From Alphaproteobacteria bacterium (GTDB taxonomy: Bacteria; Pseudomonadota; Alphaproteobacteria; Caulobacterales; Aquidulcibacteraceae), in the NCBI GenBank assembly GCA_026400735.1, contig JAPLOL010000116.1, positions 1 to 33,300 of the forward strand: a stretch of 33,300 nt of DNA. The letters run 5' to 3'. Each line of letters starts with the position of its first letter. Position 1 is the stretch's first letter. Made by a program: the position numbers and the translations under genes. A model generated the notes under the pieces. That model ran no database searches. It was not told the DNA's origin and saw only the letters and a program-made list of their open reading frames with translations. Below, one piece after another: positions 25,616-33,300 of the stretch.

Positions 25616-26745
25616 GAAGCAAGCTCCGCAACAATCTTATTCGTGAGCAGACGGCCGCTCCGCGTCAGGCTGATACGGCCGTTGTCTTGTGCGACGAGAT
25701 CTTGCTCAATCAGCCAAGTGAGCGCTTCTCGATTGAGCGATGCGCCGCGCAAGGTTTCGATGCGCGCGAGTTCCACGCCCTCTTCGACCCGCAGTCCCAT
25801 CAACAGCACTTCATCGGCTGTTTCTTGGGGTGTAAGGCGCGTTTCGGTGATCCAGCCAACGCCGTTTTCTTTCACGGCGTCGATGTAATCCGCCGGGCGA
25901 TGTTGCGCTTCGAGGGCAACACGCACGCCGTCATGAGTCACGCGGCCGTGCGCGCCTGGGCCGACGCCGATCCAATCATCGCTGTTCCAATAGATGGAGT
26001 TGTGCCGCGAGCGTGCAGCTGGCGAGCGGCCGTGATTTGAGATCTCGTACGCCGGAAAACCGGCGGCCTCGCAAAGCTCTTGCGTTGCTTCGTAGAGTTC
26101 CGCGGAAAGATCGTCGCCGGGCGGCGTGAGCTGATGGCGATCAACGCGCCGCGCGAACGCGGTGCCAGGCTCGATCGTAAGCTGATAAAGCGACAAATGT
26201 TCTACCGGCAAAGTCAGCGCCTGCATGAGTTCATCGCGCCACGCGCCAACGCTCTGCCCTTCGCGTGCATAGATCAGATCAAGAGACACACGCCGGCCCG
26301 TCGCAGCGGCGGCCTCAACCGCACGCAATGATGCGGCCGCGTCGTGTTTGCGGCCAAGGGCACGGAGCGCGTCGTCATTGAAGGCCTGCGCGCCAACGGA
26401 GAAGCGATTGACGCCAGCGCTGGCCTGCTCGACGAAAAGATGAGCGTCTTCGGGGTTGGACTCGAGCGTGATCTCGCAATCTGCCGCTAGTCCGAACGCG
26501 CGCGTCGCTGCGGCGATAAGTTGTTCGATCTCCGCGCCACGCAGCAACGACGGCGTGCCGCCTCCCAGAAACAAACTCACCGCCTCGCGCCGACCGAAGC
26601 GTTGCGCCTGCGCTTCAAGATCCGCAGAGATCGCTGCCAGCAACGGCGCGTTGTCGGCGCCGCGCGCGCGATAGACGTTAAAATCGCAATACGGGCAGAT
26701 GGCGCTGCAATAGGGCCAGTGCACGTAGATGCCGGTCTTGTTCAT
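25612..26745 (-). CDS. hemW: Radical SAM protein HemW (heme chaperone, HemN-like)
   Basis: HemW binds heme and delivers it to respiratory proteins; it was long annotated as coproporphyrinogen III oxidase. The 377-residue protein has the radical SAM cluster motif [16 protein letters not shown] (three Cys, CxxxCxxC) close to the N-terminus. It also has [29 protein letters not shown] and the C-terminal HemN domain ([15 protein letters not shown]). HemN proper has an additional Cys in CxxxCxxCxC, absent here, which favours HemW. The start overlaps the rdgB stop by 4 bp, so the two genes are co-translated. Confidence 0.94.
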   Translation of the reverse strand: MNKTGIYVHWPYCSAICPYCDFNVYRARGADNAPLLAAISADLEAQAQRFGRREAVSLFLGGGTPSLLRGAEIEQLIAAATRAFGLAADCEITLESNPEDAHLFVEQASAGVNRFSVGAQAFNDDALRALGRKHDAAASLRAVEAAAATGRRVSLDLIYAREGQSVGAWRDELMQALTLPVEHLSLYQLTIEPGTAFARRVDRHQLTPPGDDLSAELYEATQELCEAAGFPAYEISNHGRSPAARSRHNSIYWNSDDWIGVGPGAHGRVTHDGVRVALEAQHRPADYIDAVKENGVGWITETRLTPQETADEVLLMGLRVEEGVELARIETLRGASLNREALTWLIEQDLVAQDNGRISLTRSGRLLTNKIVAELAS

Positions 26746-27332
26746 TTGAGCGACGCGACAAGCTTCTCGAATGCACGCGCCCGATGCGTGAGCGGCAGCT
26801 TCTCTTCGTGCGTCATCTCTCCAAACGTGCGCGACAATCCAAGCGGCTCGAAAATCGGATCATAGCCGAAGCCTTTCTCGCCCCGCGGCGGCCACACGAT
26901 CGTGCCGCGCGCCTCCCCTTCAAACACTTCGACGCTGCCGTCCGGTTGCGCTAACGCAAGCGCGCACACAAAACGTGCGCTGCGATCATCACCGGTGACG
27001 CTGAGCTTTTCCCAAACGAGCTGCATCGCGGCGCGGAAATCCTTACCCGGTCCAGCCCAACGCGCCGAATAGACACCTGGGTCGCCACCAATGCCGAAGA
27101 CCTCAAGACCGGAATCATCCGCCAGCGCCGGCAACCCCGACGCCAGCGCCGCGGCGCGCGCCTTGAGAGCGGCATTGCCGATGAAGGTTGCCTCCGTCTC
27201 CTCCGGCTCGGGCAGCCCCAACTCGCCCGCCGAAACCGGCTCGACCCCAAACGGCCCGAGCATCGCGGCGATCTCGCGGACTTTTCCGGAATTATGGGAA
27301 GCAACGACCAAGCGGCCGGTCAGACGGGACAT
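26742..27332 (-). CDS. rdgB: XTP/dITP pyrophosphatase (HAM1/RdgB)
   Basis: The enzyme cleans non-canonical purine NTPs (XTP, ITP, dITP) from the pool. The ATG at 27332 gives 196 residues, normal for the family; the 40-residue upstream extension is poor. Motifs are [39 protein letters not shown] and [12 protein letters not shown], followed by [19 protein letters not shown]. It ends inside the hemW start. In many relatives rph lies directly upstream; here rph is about 2.1 kb away, behind five intervening genes. Confidence 0.95.
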   Translation of the reverse strand: MSRLTGRLVVASHNSGKVREIAAMLGPFGVEPVSAGELGLPEPEETEATFIGNAALKARAAALASGLPALADDSGLEVFGIGGDPGVYSARWAGPGKDFRAAMQLVWEKLSVTGDDRSARFVCALALAQPDGSVEVFEGEARGTIVWPPRGEKGFGYDPIFEPLGLSRTFGEMTHEEKLPLTHRARAFEKLVASLK

Positions 27333-27347
27333 GGTTGCAACACTTGT

Positions 27348-27388
27348 TTGACTAGGAGCGGGCGGGTCTATATCGTTTATCAATAAAC
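27348..27388 (+). promoter_or_regulatory. Promoter with palindromic operator upstream of the DUF2975-HTH pair
   Basis: TTGACT (27348-27353), 17-bp spacer, TATCGT (27371-27376) forms a reasonable promoter. GTTTATCAATAAAC (27375-27388) is a near-perfect palindrome over the -10/start region. The small HTH protein encoded downstream is the obvious candidate to bind it. AGAGG (27411-27415) is the likely ribosome-binding site. Confidence 0.55.
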
Positions 27389-27427
27389 CCAGGCTAGGGT
27401 CAGCCTGGAAAGAGGTTCTCTGCCCCC

Positions 27428-28009
27428 ATGAAAGCCCTCGGCAAAGGCTCAATCGCTGAGATTATCCGGATCGGGCTGCTGATCGCGTGGATTGTGCTCT
27501 GGATGGCCGCCGCCACGCTGGTCGCGGTCGCGGTGGCGTTCGCGCTGCATAGTGCGGGCGTTGTCGACATGGGCAATTTCTTTGCGCCCGACAACGGCAT
27601 GCGGCTGAGCTTTGGGGAAGACACGATTGTCCTCCCGGCTGGCGCCCCAACCTGGCCCTTGTTTACCGCGGCAATTCTCATCGGCGCCGTGGTCGTTGGT
27701 GGTGGTTTGATGATCGTATGGCGGCTACGCCAACTGGTCGAAAGCTTCTGTTCTGGTGAGCCATTTGCGAGGACCAACGCAACTCACCTACGTGCAATTT
27801 GGATCACGATGGTTGGCATCGAGGTCGCACGCTACGCCCTGCTGTTCCTAACCGTCGCAGCGCTCACAGGATTCGGCGCGACCCAGGACGCCGACCTCAC
27901 GCTCAAAATCGACCTCTCGACGTGGGGATCGATACTCATCCTTATTGTGTTGGCTGAAGTCTTCCGCGAAGGCGCGCGCCTGAAGGAAGAACAGGAGCTG
28001 ACGATCTAA
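27428..28009 (+). CDS. DUF2975 family membrane protein
   Basis: The 193-residue protein has four hydrophobic segments, at about 10-40, 76-98, 120-145 and 160-180, with cytoplasmic ends. The segment [36 protein letters not shown] is typical of DUF2975, which is often encoded with a small XRE-type regulator. Its stop TAA overlaps the HTH gene start (TAATG). The role is unknown. The last ~25 residues ([19 protein letters not shown]) are the family's usual end. It is divergent from rdgB. Confidence 0.85.
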   Translation: MKALGKGSIAEIIRIGLLIAWIVLWMAAATLVAVAVAFALHSAGVVDMGNFFAPDNGMRLSFGEDTIVLPAGAPTWPLFTAAILIGAVVVGGGLMIVWRLRQLVESFCSGEPFARTNATHLRAIWITMVGIEVARYALLFLTVAALTGFGATQDADLTLKIDLSTWGSILILIVLAEVFREGARLKEEQELTI

Positions 28010-28257
28010 TGGCGATCCGCGTCACTCTCGATCGCATCCTGTTGGATCGCCGCATGTCGCTGACTGATCTCAGCGAAAAGGTCGGCGTGACCCTCGCGAA
28101 CCTGTCGATCCTGAAAACCGGAAAAGCCAAAGCAATCCGCTTCTCAACTCTAAACGCACTGTGCCGTGTGCTTGAGTGCCAGCCCGGTGAGATATTGAGC
28201 TTCGAGGCGAGCGAAGACGATGCGCTCGAAGAAGCCGCCGATCAGGCAGCCGGATAA
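28009..28257 (+). CDS. Small XRE/Cro-like HTH regulator (YozG type)
   Basis: The 82-residue protein is almost entirely a helix-turn-helix domain: LDRILLDRRMSLTDLSEKVGVTLANLSILKTGKAKAIRFSTLNALCRVLECQPGEIL, then a short acidic tail. This type is usually coded next to DUF2975 membrane proteins. Overlap with the DUF2975 stop makes translation coupled. It likely regulates its own operon through the palindrome at 27375-27388. The 3' end overlaps the convergent gene by 16 bp. Confidence 0.9.
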   Translation: MAIRVTLDRILLDRRMSLTDLSEKVGVTLANLSILKTGKAKAIRFSTLNALCRVLECQPGEILSFEASEDDALEEAADQAAG

Positions 28258-28709
28258 GGCGCGCCAATTTCCAGGCGCAGGCCTTCGTTCTCTTCGTCGG
28301 CCAGTTCGTTCGCTGTGATGAAATCCGCCTCACCGAACAGCGCGAATACCCGGCCGCTCACATCGAAGACATAGCCGACATCGACTCGATAGGGATTCGT
28401 CATTGCGAGCCGCCGCGGGTTGGCGAGCGTAGCGCCGATCAACCAGGGCAGATCGATATCTTCGCTCGACCAATCGCGTTCGATTGCGTCGAACGCGGCA
28501 GGTTCTTCAGCGCGCAAATGACCGTACGCCGTTTCCAGCAACGTCCCTTCCCGCACCACGATATCCGTCGCGCCTTCAAAGCCGATGTCGATGTTAAACA
28601 CCGCGCCGCCGGCAAACGTGATCTCGATTGGGTCATCGCCTTCGAACGGCGGATAGCCAACGCGTGCAATGCGCGCGATGGCGCCGGCTTTGAGAAGATC
28701 GTCAATCAT
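28242..28709 (-). CDS. Hypothetical soluble protein
   Basis: No known family is recognised. The ATG at 28709 (MIDDLLKAGAIARIARVGYPPF) gives 155 residues; the 21-residue upstream extension in the same frame overlaps dgkA and is unlikely. The protein is acidic, with no signal peptide or membrane segment and a beta-rich feel (ITFAGGAVFNIDIGFEGATD, YRVDVGYVFDVSGRVFALFG). The start overlaps the dgkA stop by 4 bp, so it is the last gene of the rph-lipoprotein-dgkA operon. Confidence 0.75.
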   Translation of the reverse strand: MIDDLLKAGAIARIARVGYPPFEGDDPIEITFAGGAVFNIDIGFEGATDIVVREGTLLETAYGHLRAEEPAAFDAIERDWSSEDIDLPWLIGATLANPRRLAMTNPYRVDVGYVFDVSGRVFALFGEADFITANELADEENEGLRLEIGAPYPAA

Positions 28710-29074
28710 AGCAGGGCCAGCAGATAGGGCGTGAGCGTGATCGCGCCAAGCAAGCTCGCTGCGATCACGCAAACCAGCACGGCAGCCGCCGCGATATCCT
28801 TCGAGCGCTTCACCGATTCATGAAATTGTGGCGACACCACATCGCAGAGATGCTCGAACGCCGTGTTCATCGCTTCCGCAACCCACACCAACGCCAGCGC
28901 GGCGATGAGCCAACGCCATGCATCGGCATTCACTTGCAGCGCGAAGCCAGCCGCGATGACGACAATCGTCGCGACGAGATGCACCCACGCATTGTGTTGC
29001 GTACGCAGCATGAAGGCGAAGCCTTCAAACGCGAAGGTGAAGCTCTTCAGGCGCGCTGCGATGGAGAAGCGCAT
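28706..29074 (-). CDS. dgkA: Diacylglycerol kinase family membrane protein (DgkA)
   Basis: DgkA-type kinases phosphorylate diacylglycerol or undecaprenol in the inner membrane. The 122-residue protein has three hydrophobic segments and the catalytic signature VAEAMNTAFEHLCDVVSPQFHESVKRSKDIAAAAVL (E and N conserved). Length and topology match the family. It is the third gene of the rph operon: its ATG overlaps the stop of the lipoprotein gene (TAATG) and its stop overlaps the next start. Diacylglycerol versus undecaprenol specificity cannot be told from sequence. Confidence 0.93.
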   Translation of the reverse strand: MRFSIAARLKSFTFAFEGFAFMLRTQHNAWVHLVATIVVIAAGFALQVNADAWRWLIAALALVWVAEAMNTAFEHLCDVVSPQFHESVKRSKDIAAAAVLVCVIAASLLGAITLTPYLLALL

Positions 29075-29415
29075 TAGTGCCGGGGCGGCATAATCGCCGC
29101 TTGGCCATTTGCGTAGGACACATCGATCGGCTCAGACGCGCTCGCCGACCAAAGCTCATAAATGACGCTGCCGTCCGCTCCGGGCGCCTGCTCGATGACG
29201 CGATCCGGCAGGAATGTGTTCGGGGTGGTCGCGATGACATCGCGCACGGCTTGCGGCGCGTCGCCCCAAACAATGTCGCGCGCACCGGTTGGCAATTCCG
29301 CCGGACCCGGCACGGCTGTGGCCGGCGTCTCGGTAGTGGTTGGCGCCTCGGTGGTGGACGCTGGCGGCGAGCACGCGGTGGCGAACAGTGCGGCAATGAT
29401 AACGAGTGAGCGCAT
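29074..29415 (-). CDS. Small lipoprotein of unknown function
   Basis: The ATG at 29415 has GGAGA upstream and gives 113 residues. The N-terminus MRSLVIIAALFATACSPP is a lipoprotein signal with the modified Cys at 15. A Thr/Pro/Ala-rich linker follows to about 40, then a compact ~70-residue domain (GARDIVWGDAPQAVRDVIATTP ... VIYELWSASASEPIDVSYANGQAAIMPPRH). The start is 10 bp after the rph stop, so it is co-transcribed with rph. Confidence 0.75.
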   Translation of the reverse strand: MRSLVIIAALFATACSPPASTTEAPTTTETPATAVPGPAELPTGARDIVWGDAPQAVRDVIATTPNTFLPDRVIEQAPGADGSVIYELWSASASEPIDVSYANGQAAIMPPRH

Positions 29416-29425
29416 GGTTCTCTCC

Positions 29426-30139
29426 TTAGCCAACGGCGGCGCGTTGTTTCTCGAACAGCTGTCCGCAGCCAAGCTTCGCCAGACGCATAAGTTCCGCGAA
29501 CTCTTCATCGCTGAACGGCCGCTTCTCGCCGGTAGCTTGCAGTTCGATCATGCGGCCATCGCCAGAGAGAATGAAGTTAGCATCGACCTCAGCGCTTGAA
29601 TCTTCGGCGTAGTCGATATCGAGAATCGGCGTTCCGTTGAACACGCCGCACGAAATCGCGGCGACCTGTCCCGTGATCGGGCTTTCCTTGATCACCTTCT
29701 CATCGACCAAATACTTGCACGCCCGCGCCATCGCCACCCAAGCGCCGGTGATCGCCGCCGTGCGCGTGCCGCCGTCAGCTTGGATCACATCGCAATCGAG
29801 CGTGATGGTGCGCTCGCCTAGCAGTTTCATATCAACGACCGAGCGCAGCGAGCGGCCGATCAGACGCTGGATCTCTTGCGTGCGCCCGCTCTGCTTGCCT
29901 TGCGCGGCTTCGCGACGGCCGCGCGTGTGCGTGGCGCGCGGCAGCATGCCGTACTCGCCCGTCACCCAACCCTTGCCTTGGCCCTTGAGCCAACCGGGTA
30001 CGCCCTGCTCCACGCTTGCGGTGCAGAGCACATGCGTTTGGCCAAAGCGCGCGAGGCACGAGCCTTCAGCGTAACGCGAGACGCCAATTTCGAGTGTGAC
30101 GTCGCGCAATTGATCGGGCGCGCGGCCTGAAGGACGCAT
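29426..30139 (-). CDS. rph: RNase PH
   Basis: RNase PH trims the 3' ends of tRNA precursors with phosphate. The 237-residue protein begins [20 protein letters not shown] and shows [72 protein letters not shown] and [22 protein letters not shown], all RNase PH signatures. It leads a leftward operon with the lipoprotein, dgkA and hypothetical genes. Confidence 0.97.
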   Translation of the reverse strand: MRPSGRAPDQLRDVTLEIGVSRYAEGSCLARFGQTHVLCTASVEQGVPGWLKGQGKGWVTGEYGMLPRATHTRGRREAAQGKQSGRTQEIQRLIGRSLRSVVDMKLLGERTITLDCDVIQADGGTRTAAITGAWVAMARACKYLVDEKVIKESPITGQVAAISCGVFNGTPILDIDYAEDSSAEVDANFILSGDGRMIELQATGEKRPFSDEEFAELMRLAKLGCGQLFEKQRAAVG

Positions 30140-30194
30140 GGAAACTCCTGATATCTTGATTCCCGGTGCTTCTAGGGCAACCGCGGCGCCGCGC

Positions 30195-30962
30195 CTAGCT
30201 CGCGCACTCGAGCGTCAGCGTGCGCGTACGGCGATTGACAGAGATCGCGGAGCACGTTGCGAGCGCGCTGCGGCCGATCCACACGCGCGGGCGGGTCTCT
30301 TCGCCTTCGGCGGTCACCACCAGAGTTTCCTCGTCGAGCGCACCCTGAAGCGGAGCGCGTGTGCGTGCAACCGCCGGGCTGAGCGACAGCCCTTGCAATG
30401 CCAGCGAGGTTCGCACCGGCTGCGCCTGCGCACGTAGGCCAAGCAGCATGGAGATTTCGCTGAGTTCGCCCTCGGAGACGATCGCACCGCTTTGATCTAG
30501 GTGTGTCGAGGCGTTGCGATTGAAGGTGCTGCGCACATTGTTGAGATCGAACACGGCTTGCAGATTTAACCCACCAAGCTCGGTTTCGATTTGCCAAATG
30601 TCTGCATTAGCGAGCGGGAACTGGATCGTGCGGCCTGAGCCACCGCCGCCAAGTTCGATGCGAATGATATCGTAGGGCAGCACGCCGGGCCCTATGACGC
30701 CATCAGCGCGATCGGTCGCCGGAAGATTGAAGATGCCCGTTGTCGCGCGCGCCGCGCCAGCTGCGCCGAACTCGATGCGCGGTCGGGCGATGCGGCCACG
30801 AATGTAGGACTCATCCAGCGATACGCGAGCGCCGACAAACGGAACCCGCTGAACCCGCAGCCGCTGCGCGGCCGCCGGATTGAGCACCAGAACGTCCGGC
30901 AGGGAGACTTCGTCCGGTGGGAACCTGGCAAAATCAAGGTTCCTTATTGGAAAGTTTGGCAA
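30195..30962 (-). pseudogene. 5'-truncated retropepsin-like aspartyl protease remnant
   Basis: The frame gives up to 255 residues, but its only start near the 5' end is a TTG at 30962, and an in-frame TAG lies seven codons upstream. The readable part, LPDVLVLNPAAAQRLRVQR ... YIRGRIARPRIEFGAAGAARATTGIFNLP ... GVIGPGVLPYDIIRIEL, matches the middle and end of bacterial retropepsin-like proteases. What is missing is the signal peptide and the D-T-G active-site strand that should come before LVLNPAAAQRL. The break coincides with a 31-bp palindromic repeat (30954-30984) and a drop in GC. It might still be expressed as a non-catalytic protein. Confidence 0.55.
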
Positions 30963-30984
30963 TGTTAGGCCAAGTGTCCCAAAC
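30954..30984 (+). repeat. 31-bp near-palindrome, copy 1
   Basis: The repeat starts GTTTGGCAATGTTAGGCC and ends CCAAAC. Its reverse complement matches the copy at 31074-31104 at 25 of 31 positions. It lies at the truncated 5' end of the protease remnant. Confidence 0.65.
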
Positions 30985-31073
30985 TAATCTATAGACAGCG
31001 ATACCGCATAAGAAAGTTCGGGCAGGTTTGGGCGAGTCGGCCTAAGAGCTGCTTCATAGTTCATTATAGTATT

Positions 31074-31104
31074 GTTTGGCCCACATGGCCTAACTTACCC
31101 AAAC
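31074..31104 (-). repeat. 31-bp near-palindrome, copy 2
   Basis: It starts GTTTGGCCCACATGGCC and ends CCAAAC, inverted relative to copy 1, centre-to-centre 120 bp. It lies directly before the ATPase ATG (31111). A poorer related stretch (GTTTGGGCGAGTCGGCCTAA) lies between the two, at about 31026. Placement suggests an operator. Confidence 0.65.
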
Positions 31105-31110
31105 AAAGAT

Positions 31111-32295
31111 ATGAAAGCCACCCACAACCCCTACAACCCAGGCGCTGGCGTCCCTCCCCCGGAACTGGCGGGACGTGACAACCTGGTCGAGATCGCACGT
31201 GTCGCCATCGCGCGCGCCAAGGGTGGCCGCCCGGCGAAAAGCGCTATCATGTTGGGCCTGCGCGGCGTCGGCAAAACCGTGCTGCTGAATGCGTTCGAAG
31301 CCATCGCCGAAGAAGAAGGCTGTCAGACCGCCCTCCTCGAAATCGATCCAGGCACGCCGCTGGCGCAACAGCTCGCGCCGCAGCTTCAACACATCCTCCA
31401 CCGCCTCGACCGCGTGAAGAAGGCCGGCAACGAAGTGCAAAAGGCCTTCGGCGCGCTGCGTTCGTTCGCGAGCATGTTCAAAGCCACGGTCGGCGACGTC
31501 GATTTCGGTTTCGCGGTCACGCCCGCGACCGGCGATCTCTCCATCGATCTCACCGATCTCTTCGTCGCCATCGCTGAAGCCGCGAAGAAACGCGACACCG
31601 CTGTGATCCTACTGATCGACGAAATTCAGTATCTGCAAAAGGACGACTTGAGCGCGCTGATCATGGCGATGCACAAGATCGCGCAACGCCAGATGCCTTT
31701 GCTGTTGTTCGGGGGCGGTCTGCCGCAACTCGCAAAACTCGCCGGCGATGCGAAGTCCTACGCTGAGCGCTTGTTCGATTATCCGCCGATCGGACCGCTA
31801 GACGAAGCTGGCGCACGCCTTGCCCTCTCCGCTCCTGCCGAACGAGAAGGCGTGAAGTACGCGAAGGACGCGCTCGACTACGTCATAGAGCAGACCGGCC
31901 GCTATCCGTTCTTCCTGCAAGTCTGGGGCTCCCACTGCTGGGACGTCGCGGAAAAATCGCCGATCACTCTGGCGGATGCGAAGCGCGCCAGCGAAACCGC
32001 AATCGTGGCGCTCGACGAAGGCATTTTCAAAGTCCGCCTCGCGCGCCTCACGGAGCGCCAAAAAGCCTATGCCCGCGCCATGGCCGAGTTCGGCGCAGAG
32101 CCGGTGAATTCATCCGATGTCGCCAACGCTATGAAACTGAGCCTCAGCCAGGCCGCGCCCATCCGCGATGAGCTAATCAAAAAAGGCATGGCCTACTCGC
32201 CCGAGCGCGGCCTCATCGGCTTTACGGTGCCGAAGTTCGACGAATACATGCGCCGCGCCATGCCAGCGACAAAACGCAAAGCGGCCAAGACATAA
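31111..32295 (+). CDS. Orc1/Cdc6-like AAA ATPase of unknown function
   Basis: The ATG at 31111 gives 394 residues; an upstream TTG at 31072 would run through the palindromic repeat and is unlikely. The N-terminus MKATHNPYNPGAGVPPPELAGRD is followed by Walker A (LGLRGVGKTVLLN, about 49-60), Walker B (VILLIDEIQYL, D170/E171) and a sensor-like LLLFGGGLPQL. The C-terminal ~80 residues look like a winged helix (LTERQKAYARAMAEFGAEPVNSSDVANAM ... LIKKGMAYSPERGLIGFTVPKFDEYMRR). The layout resembles ORC/CDC6-like or STAND-type ATPases widely annotated only as ATP-binding protein. It is alone in its unit, between the protease remnant and hrcA. Confidence 0.88.
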   Translation: MKATHNPYNPGAGVPPPELAGRDNLVEIARVAIARAKGGRPAKSAIMLGLRGVGKTVLLNAFEAIAEEEGCQTALLEIDPGTPLAQQLAPQLQHILHRLDRVKKAGNEVQKAFGALRSFASMFKATVGDVDFGFAVTPATGDLSIDLTDLFVAIAEAAKKRDTAVILLIDEIQYLQKDDLSALIMAMHKIAQRQMPLLLFGGGLPQLAKLAGDAKSYAERLFDYPPIGPLDEAGARLALSAPAEREGVKYAKDALDYVIEQTGRYPFFLQVWGSHCWDVAEKSPITLADAKRASETAIVALDEGIFKVRLARLTERQKAYARAMAEFGAEPVNSSDVANAMKLSLSQAAPIRDELIKKGMAYSPERGLIGFTVPKFDEYMRRAMPATKRKAAKT

Positions 32296-32340
32296 GCGCG
32301 GCTTGCACGCGGGCGCGCCTTCGCTACCTAGAGCGCTCAA

Positions 32341-33300
32341 ATGGTTTTGCCGCCCTCCTCCGATCTCACCTCGCTTGACGCGCGGGCGCGGGAAATTTTC
32401 CGCGAGATCGTGGAATCGTATCTGACGACCGGCGAACCTGTCGGATCGCGCACGCTTTCGAAGCTTGCAGGCGTCGGGCTCTCGCCAGCCTCCATTCGCA
32501 ACACCATGGCCGATCTCGCAAGTCTCGGCCTGCTCGAAGCGCCGCACGCAATGGCTGGGCGTTCGCCGACTCAGCAAGGCCTCCGCTTCTTCGTCGATAG
32601 CTTGCTGCAACTCGGCGACGTGCCGCCTGACGAGAAGCGCGAGATCGATGTCCGCATCGCCGCCGCAGGCTCAAACCCGCAAGACGTGATGGGCGCAGCG
32701 TCCGATCTGCTCTCCGGTCTCGCGGGCGGCGCCGGCCTTGTGGTGACGCCGGAGCGCGACGCGCCGGTCCGCCATGCCGAGATTATCGGCATTGGCCCCG
32801 GCCAGGCGCTGCTCGTGCTGGTTTTCGAAGACAACCAAGTCGAGAACCGCATCATCAGCACGCCAGCGGATTTGCCGTCTGGCGCGCTCAGCGAAGCGGC
32901 GAACTATCTCAATGCCCGTTTCAAAGGCCGCACGCTCGCCGAGGCGCGCGTAGCGGCGGCGGACTCCCTCACCCGCGATCGCGCCGCGCTCGATCAAGCG
33001 GCGGCGGGTCTCGTGGAGAAGGGCCTCGTCGAGTGGTCCGGCGAAGATCCGATGCTCGGCCGTTCACTTATCGTGCGCGGGCGCGGGAACCTGCTGCAAG
33101 ATCAGCAGGCCGTCGCCGACCTCGAACGGGCGCGAAAGCTGTTCGATGACCTGGAAAAGACCCGAGAACTCATCCAAGTGCTCGATCTGGCCAAAGCCGG
33201 GGACGCGGTCCGCGTGTTCATCGGGTCGGAAAACCCGCTTTTTTCATTGTCGGGGTCGAGTCTGATCGTCGCCCCCTATATGAACGCCGAACGAAAAGTC
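32341..33300 (+). CDS. hrcA: Heat-inducible transcription repressor HrcA, 3' end cut by window edge
   Basis: HrcA represses groESL and related heat-shock operons by binding CIRCE. Translation from the ATG at 32341 gives 320 codons without a stop; family members have about 340-360 residues, so only the end is missing. The N-terminal winged helix shows LDARAREIFREIVESYLTTGEPVGSRTLSKLAGVGLSPASIRNTMADLASLGLLEAPHAMAGRSPTQQGLRFFVD, a hallmark of HrcA. The GAF-like and C-terminal parts follow (HAEIIGIGPGQALLVLVFEDNQVENRII; IGSENPLFSLSGSSLIVAPY). No CIRCE element is visible in the short gap upstream. Confidence 0.95.
   Translation, partial: MVLPPSSDLTSLDARAREIFREIVESYLTTGEPVGSRTLSKLAGVGLSPASIRNTMADLASLGLLEAPHAMAGRSPTQQGLRFFVDSLLQLGDVPPDEKREIDVRIAAAGSNPQDVMGAASDLLSGLAGGAGLVVTPERDAPVRHAEIIGIGPGQALLVLVFEDNQVENRIISTPADLPSGALSEAANYLNARFKGRTLAEARVAAADSLTRDRAALDQAAAGLVEKGLVEWSGEDPMLGRSLIVRGRGNLLQDQQAVADLERARKLFDDLEKTRELIQVLDLAKAGDAVRVFIGSENPLFSLSGSSLIVAPYMNAERKV

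Noticed and set aside
30138..30437. Small plus-strand gene after the rph start
   Set aside because: It is antisense to the protease remnant, Arg/Ala-rich and shows no ribosome-binding site.
30954..31104. The 31-bp repeats as terminal inverted repeats of an insertion sequence
   Set aside because: Both lie on the same side of the ATPase gene, no transposase is enclosed and no target duplication is seen.
1..33300. CRISPR array, tRNA or rRNA genes
   Set aside because: No regularly spaced direct repeats and no recognisable tRNA or rRNA sequence were seen by eye. A tRNAscan and CRISPR finder run would settle it.

Overview
The window looks like a chromosomal segment of a GC-rich alphaproteobacterium, most likely Caulobacterales/Hyphomonadaceae-like. 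This is inferred from gene content and order (glnD-murJ-trpS-usp-nfuA, mutS next to maeB, rph/rdgB/hemW near hrcA), from alphaproteobacterial-type promoter and LexA-like sequences, and from protein style; no database comparison was possible.

Layout. 1-6799 is a leftward housekeeping block: nfuA (runs off the left edge), a universal stress protein, trpS, murJ and glnD. The glnD reading frame is interrupted by one in-frame TAG. 6954-7298 is a small membrane protein gene. 7270-9936 is mutS (leftward). 10032-14032 is a rightward pair, maeB and an AmpG-like permease, joined by TAATG. 14035-17360 holds a hybrid histidine kinase and comM (both leftward).

17393-22258 is a 4,866-bp transposable element. 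It has perfect 20-bp terminal inverted repeats (GGTACTGTCTCAGTTTGAAA) and an 8-bp target duplication (GATGCGGG). It encodes one IS1-like DDE transposase plus at least seven passenger genes: a small protein, a Lys/Ala-rich basic protein, an unknown protein paired with an HTH-ImmA/IrrE metalloprotease, two overlapping membrane proteins, and a Zn-ribbon-like small protein. It sits in the 5' region of comM. The putative comM promoter and a LexA-like site are now stranded on the far side, about 4.9 kb from the gene.

22408-25615 is a cell-envelope cluster with the same gene families as the E. coli yraL-yraM-yraN-yraP neighbourhood: a DolP-like BON lipoprotein, yraN, rsmI, and a divergent LppC/LpoA-like lipoprotein. 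25612-27332 is hemW-rdgB. 27428-28257 is a DUF2975 membrane protein with a small HTH regulator. 28242-30139 is a tightly overlapping leftward operon: rph, a small lipoprotein, dgkA and a hypothetical gene. 30195-30962 is a 5'-truncated retropepsin-like protease remnant. Next comes an AAA ATPase (31111-32295) whose upstream region carries two inverted copies of a 31-bp near-palindrome. hrcA starts at 32341 and runs off the right edge.

The items most worth a second look are the cargo-carrying element and its effect on comM, the nonsense codon in glnD, and the ATPase with its palindromic upstream repeats.
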